Source: Candidatus Omnitrophota bacterium
Lineage (GTDB): Bacteria; Omnitrophota; Gorgyraeia; Tantalellales; Tantalellaceae
Direction: 5' to 3'
DNA: 33,114 nucleotides
Assembly: GCA_007135805.1 (NCBI GenBank)
Contig: SLID01000087.1
Location: forward strand, 1 to 33,114
The position numbers and the translations under genes are program-made. Below, one piece after another: positions 32,954 to 33,114 of this stretch (position 1 is the first letter of the stretch; each line of letters begins with the position of its first letter). The notes beneath the pieces were generated by a model. The model had not been told where the DNA came from and searched no databases. It was given only the letters and a program-made list of their open reading frames with translations.

Positions 32954-33114
32954 TTGAGGGGGAACGATCATTGGTTGTCGGATTTACATGAGGTGATATG
33001 ACGTATCTTTCTGGAAGGATAATCGGCTCTATGGGCCGTGTAGGAAGGAAAAAAAGGGCCCAAAATGCTTTTGTTAGGATTTAAAAAATTTAGAATTCAA
33101 TGGTTGACTTGTTG

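Noticed and set aside
32998-33084. 28-codon basic open frame after giant 2 (starts MTYLSGRIIG)
   Set aside because: The AGGTG before it is only 2 bases from the ATG, and there is no recognisable family. Too short to support.
33104-33109. TTGACT as a promoter -35 box at the right edge
   Set aside because: The window ends before any -10 box could be seen.
1-33114. CRISPR array, tRNA, rRNA, insertion sequence or prophage attachment site
   Set aside because: The only direct repeats are in-frame coding repeats. No short regularly spaced repeats, transposase or cloverleaf was seen.

Overview
The window holds almost nothing but two very large same-strand genes, separated by 192 bases and followed by about 200 bases of apparently non-coding sequence. 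The first gene encodes at least 8,134 codons and is still open at the left edge, so its true start lies outside the window. The second encodes a complete 2,768-residue protein. Giant multidomain envelope genes, isoleucine codons dominated by ATA, heavy use of AGG for arginine, and signal peptides of the SLLLVISFxxLDFAWAY type all suggest a diderm bacterium of the Omnitrophota (Omnitrophica/OP3) kind. That placement is inference from known giant-gene biology of the phylum, not from a marker gene.

Layout of giant 1 (+ strand, <1 to 24407): a 507-bp tandem repeat array (1 to about 1250); beta-rich YD/RHS-like repeats (to about 2250); an acidic linker and more beta repeats; a clan GH-A type glycoside hydrolase barrel (about 3390-4250); an acidic Pro/Val linker and an unassigned domain; six consecutive TolC/outer-membrane-efflux-like half-units (about 5775-9260); a helical unassigned stretch; a long beta-repeat region (about 10560-13250); a peptidoglycan-binding domain (about 13490-13710); an unassigned stretch; then inner-membrane helices bracketing a family 2 glycosyltransferase core (about 17230-20190), further coiled coils and helices, a jelly-roll-like domain between membrane helices (about 22330-22790) and a C-terminal alpha/beta domain. 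The predicted topology places the first ~5,160 residues outside the inner membrane and the glycosyltransferase in the cytoplasm.

Layout of giant 2 (24600-32906): signal peptide, a short exported domain, a second internal signal-peptide-like segment, a membrane module ending in a DUF218 (ElyC/SanA/YdcF-like) domain, then three DUF692 (MNIO)-like TIM barrels with an HD phosphohydrolase-like domain between copies 2 and 3, a zinc deaminase-like domain of the RibD/dCMP type, and a C-terminal alpha/beta domain whose last residues resemble the end of giant 1.

The most interesting reading is that giant 1 is a single-chain trans-envelope machine: a processive-type glycan synthase in the inner membrane, periplasmic carbohydrate- and wall-binding parts, a hydrolase, and six TolC half-repeats, which is exactly the number needed to build one whole TolC-like channel (normally a trimer of two-repeat protomers). 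Giant 2 adds an equally unusual stack of possible metal enzymes. All domain calls were made by eye from motifs and need profile or structure comparison.
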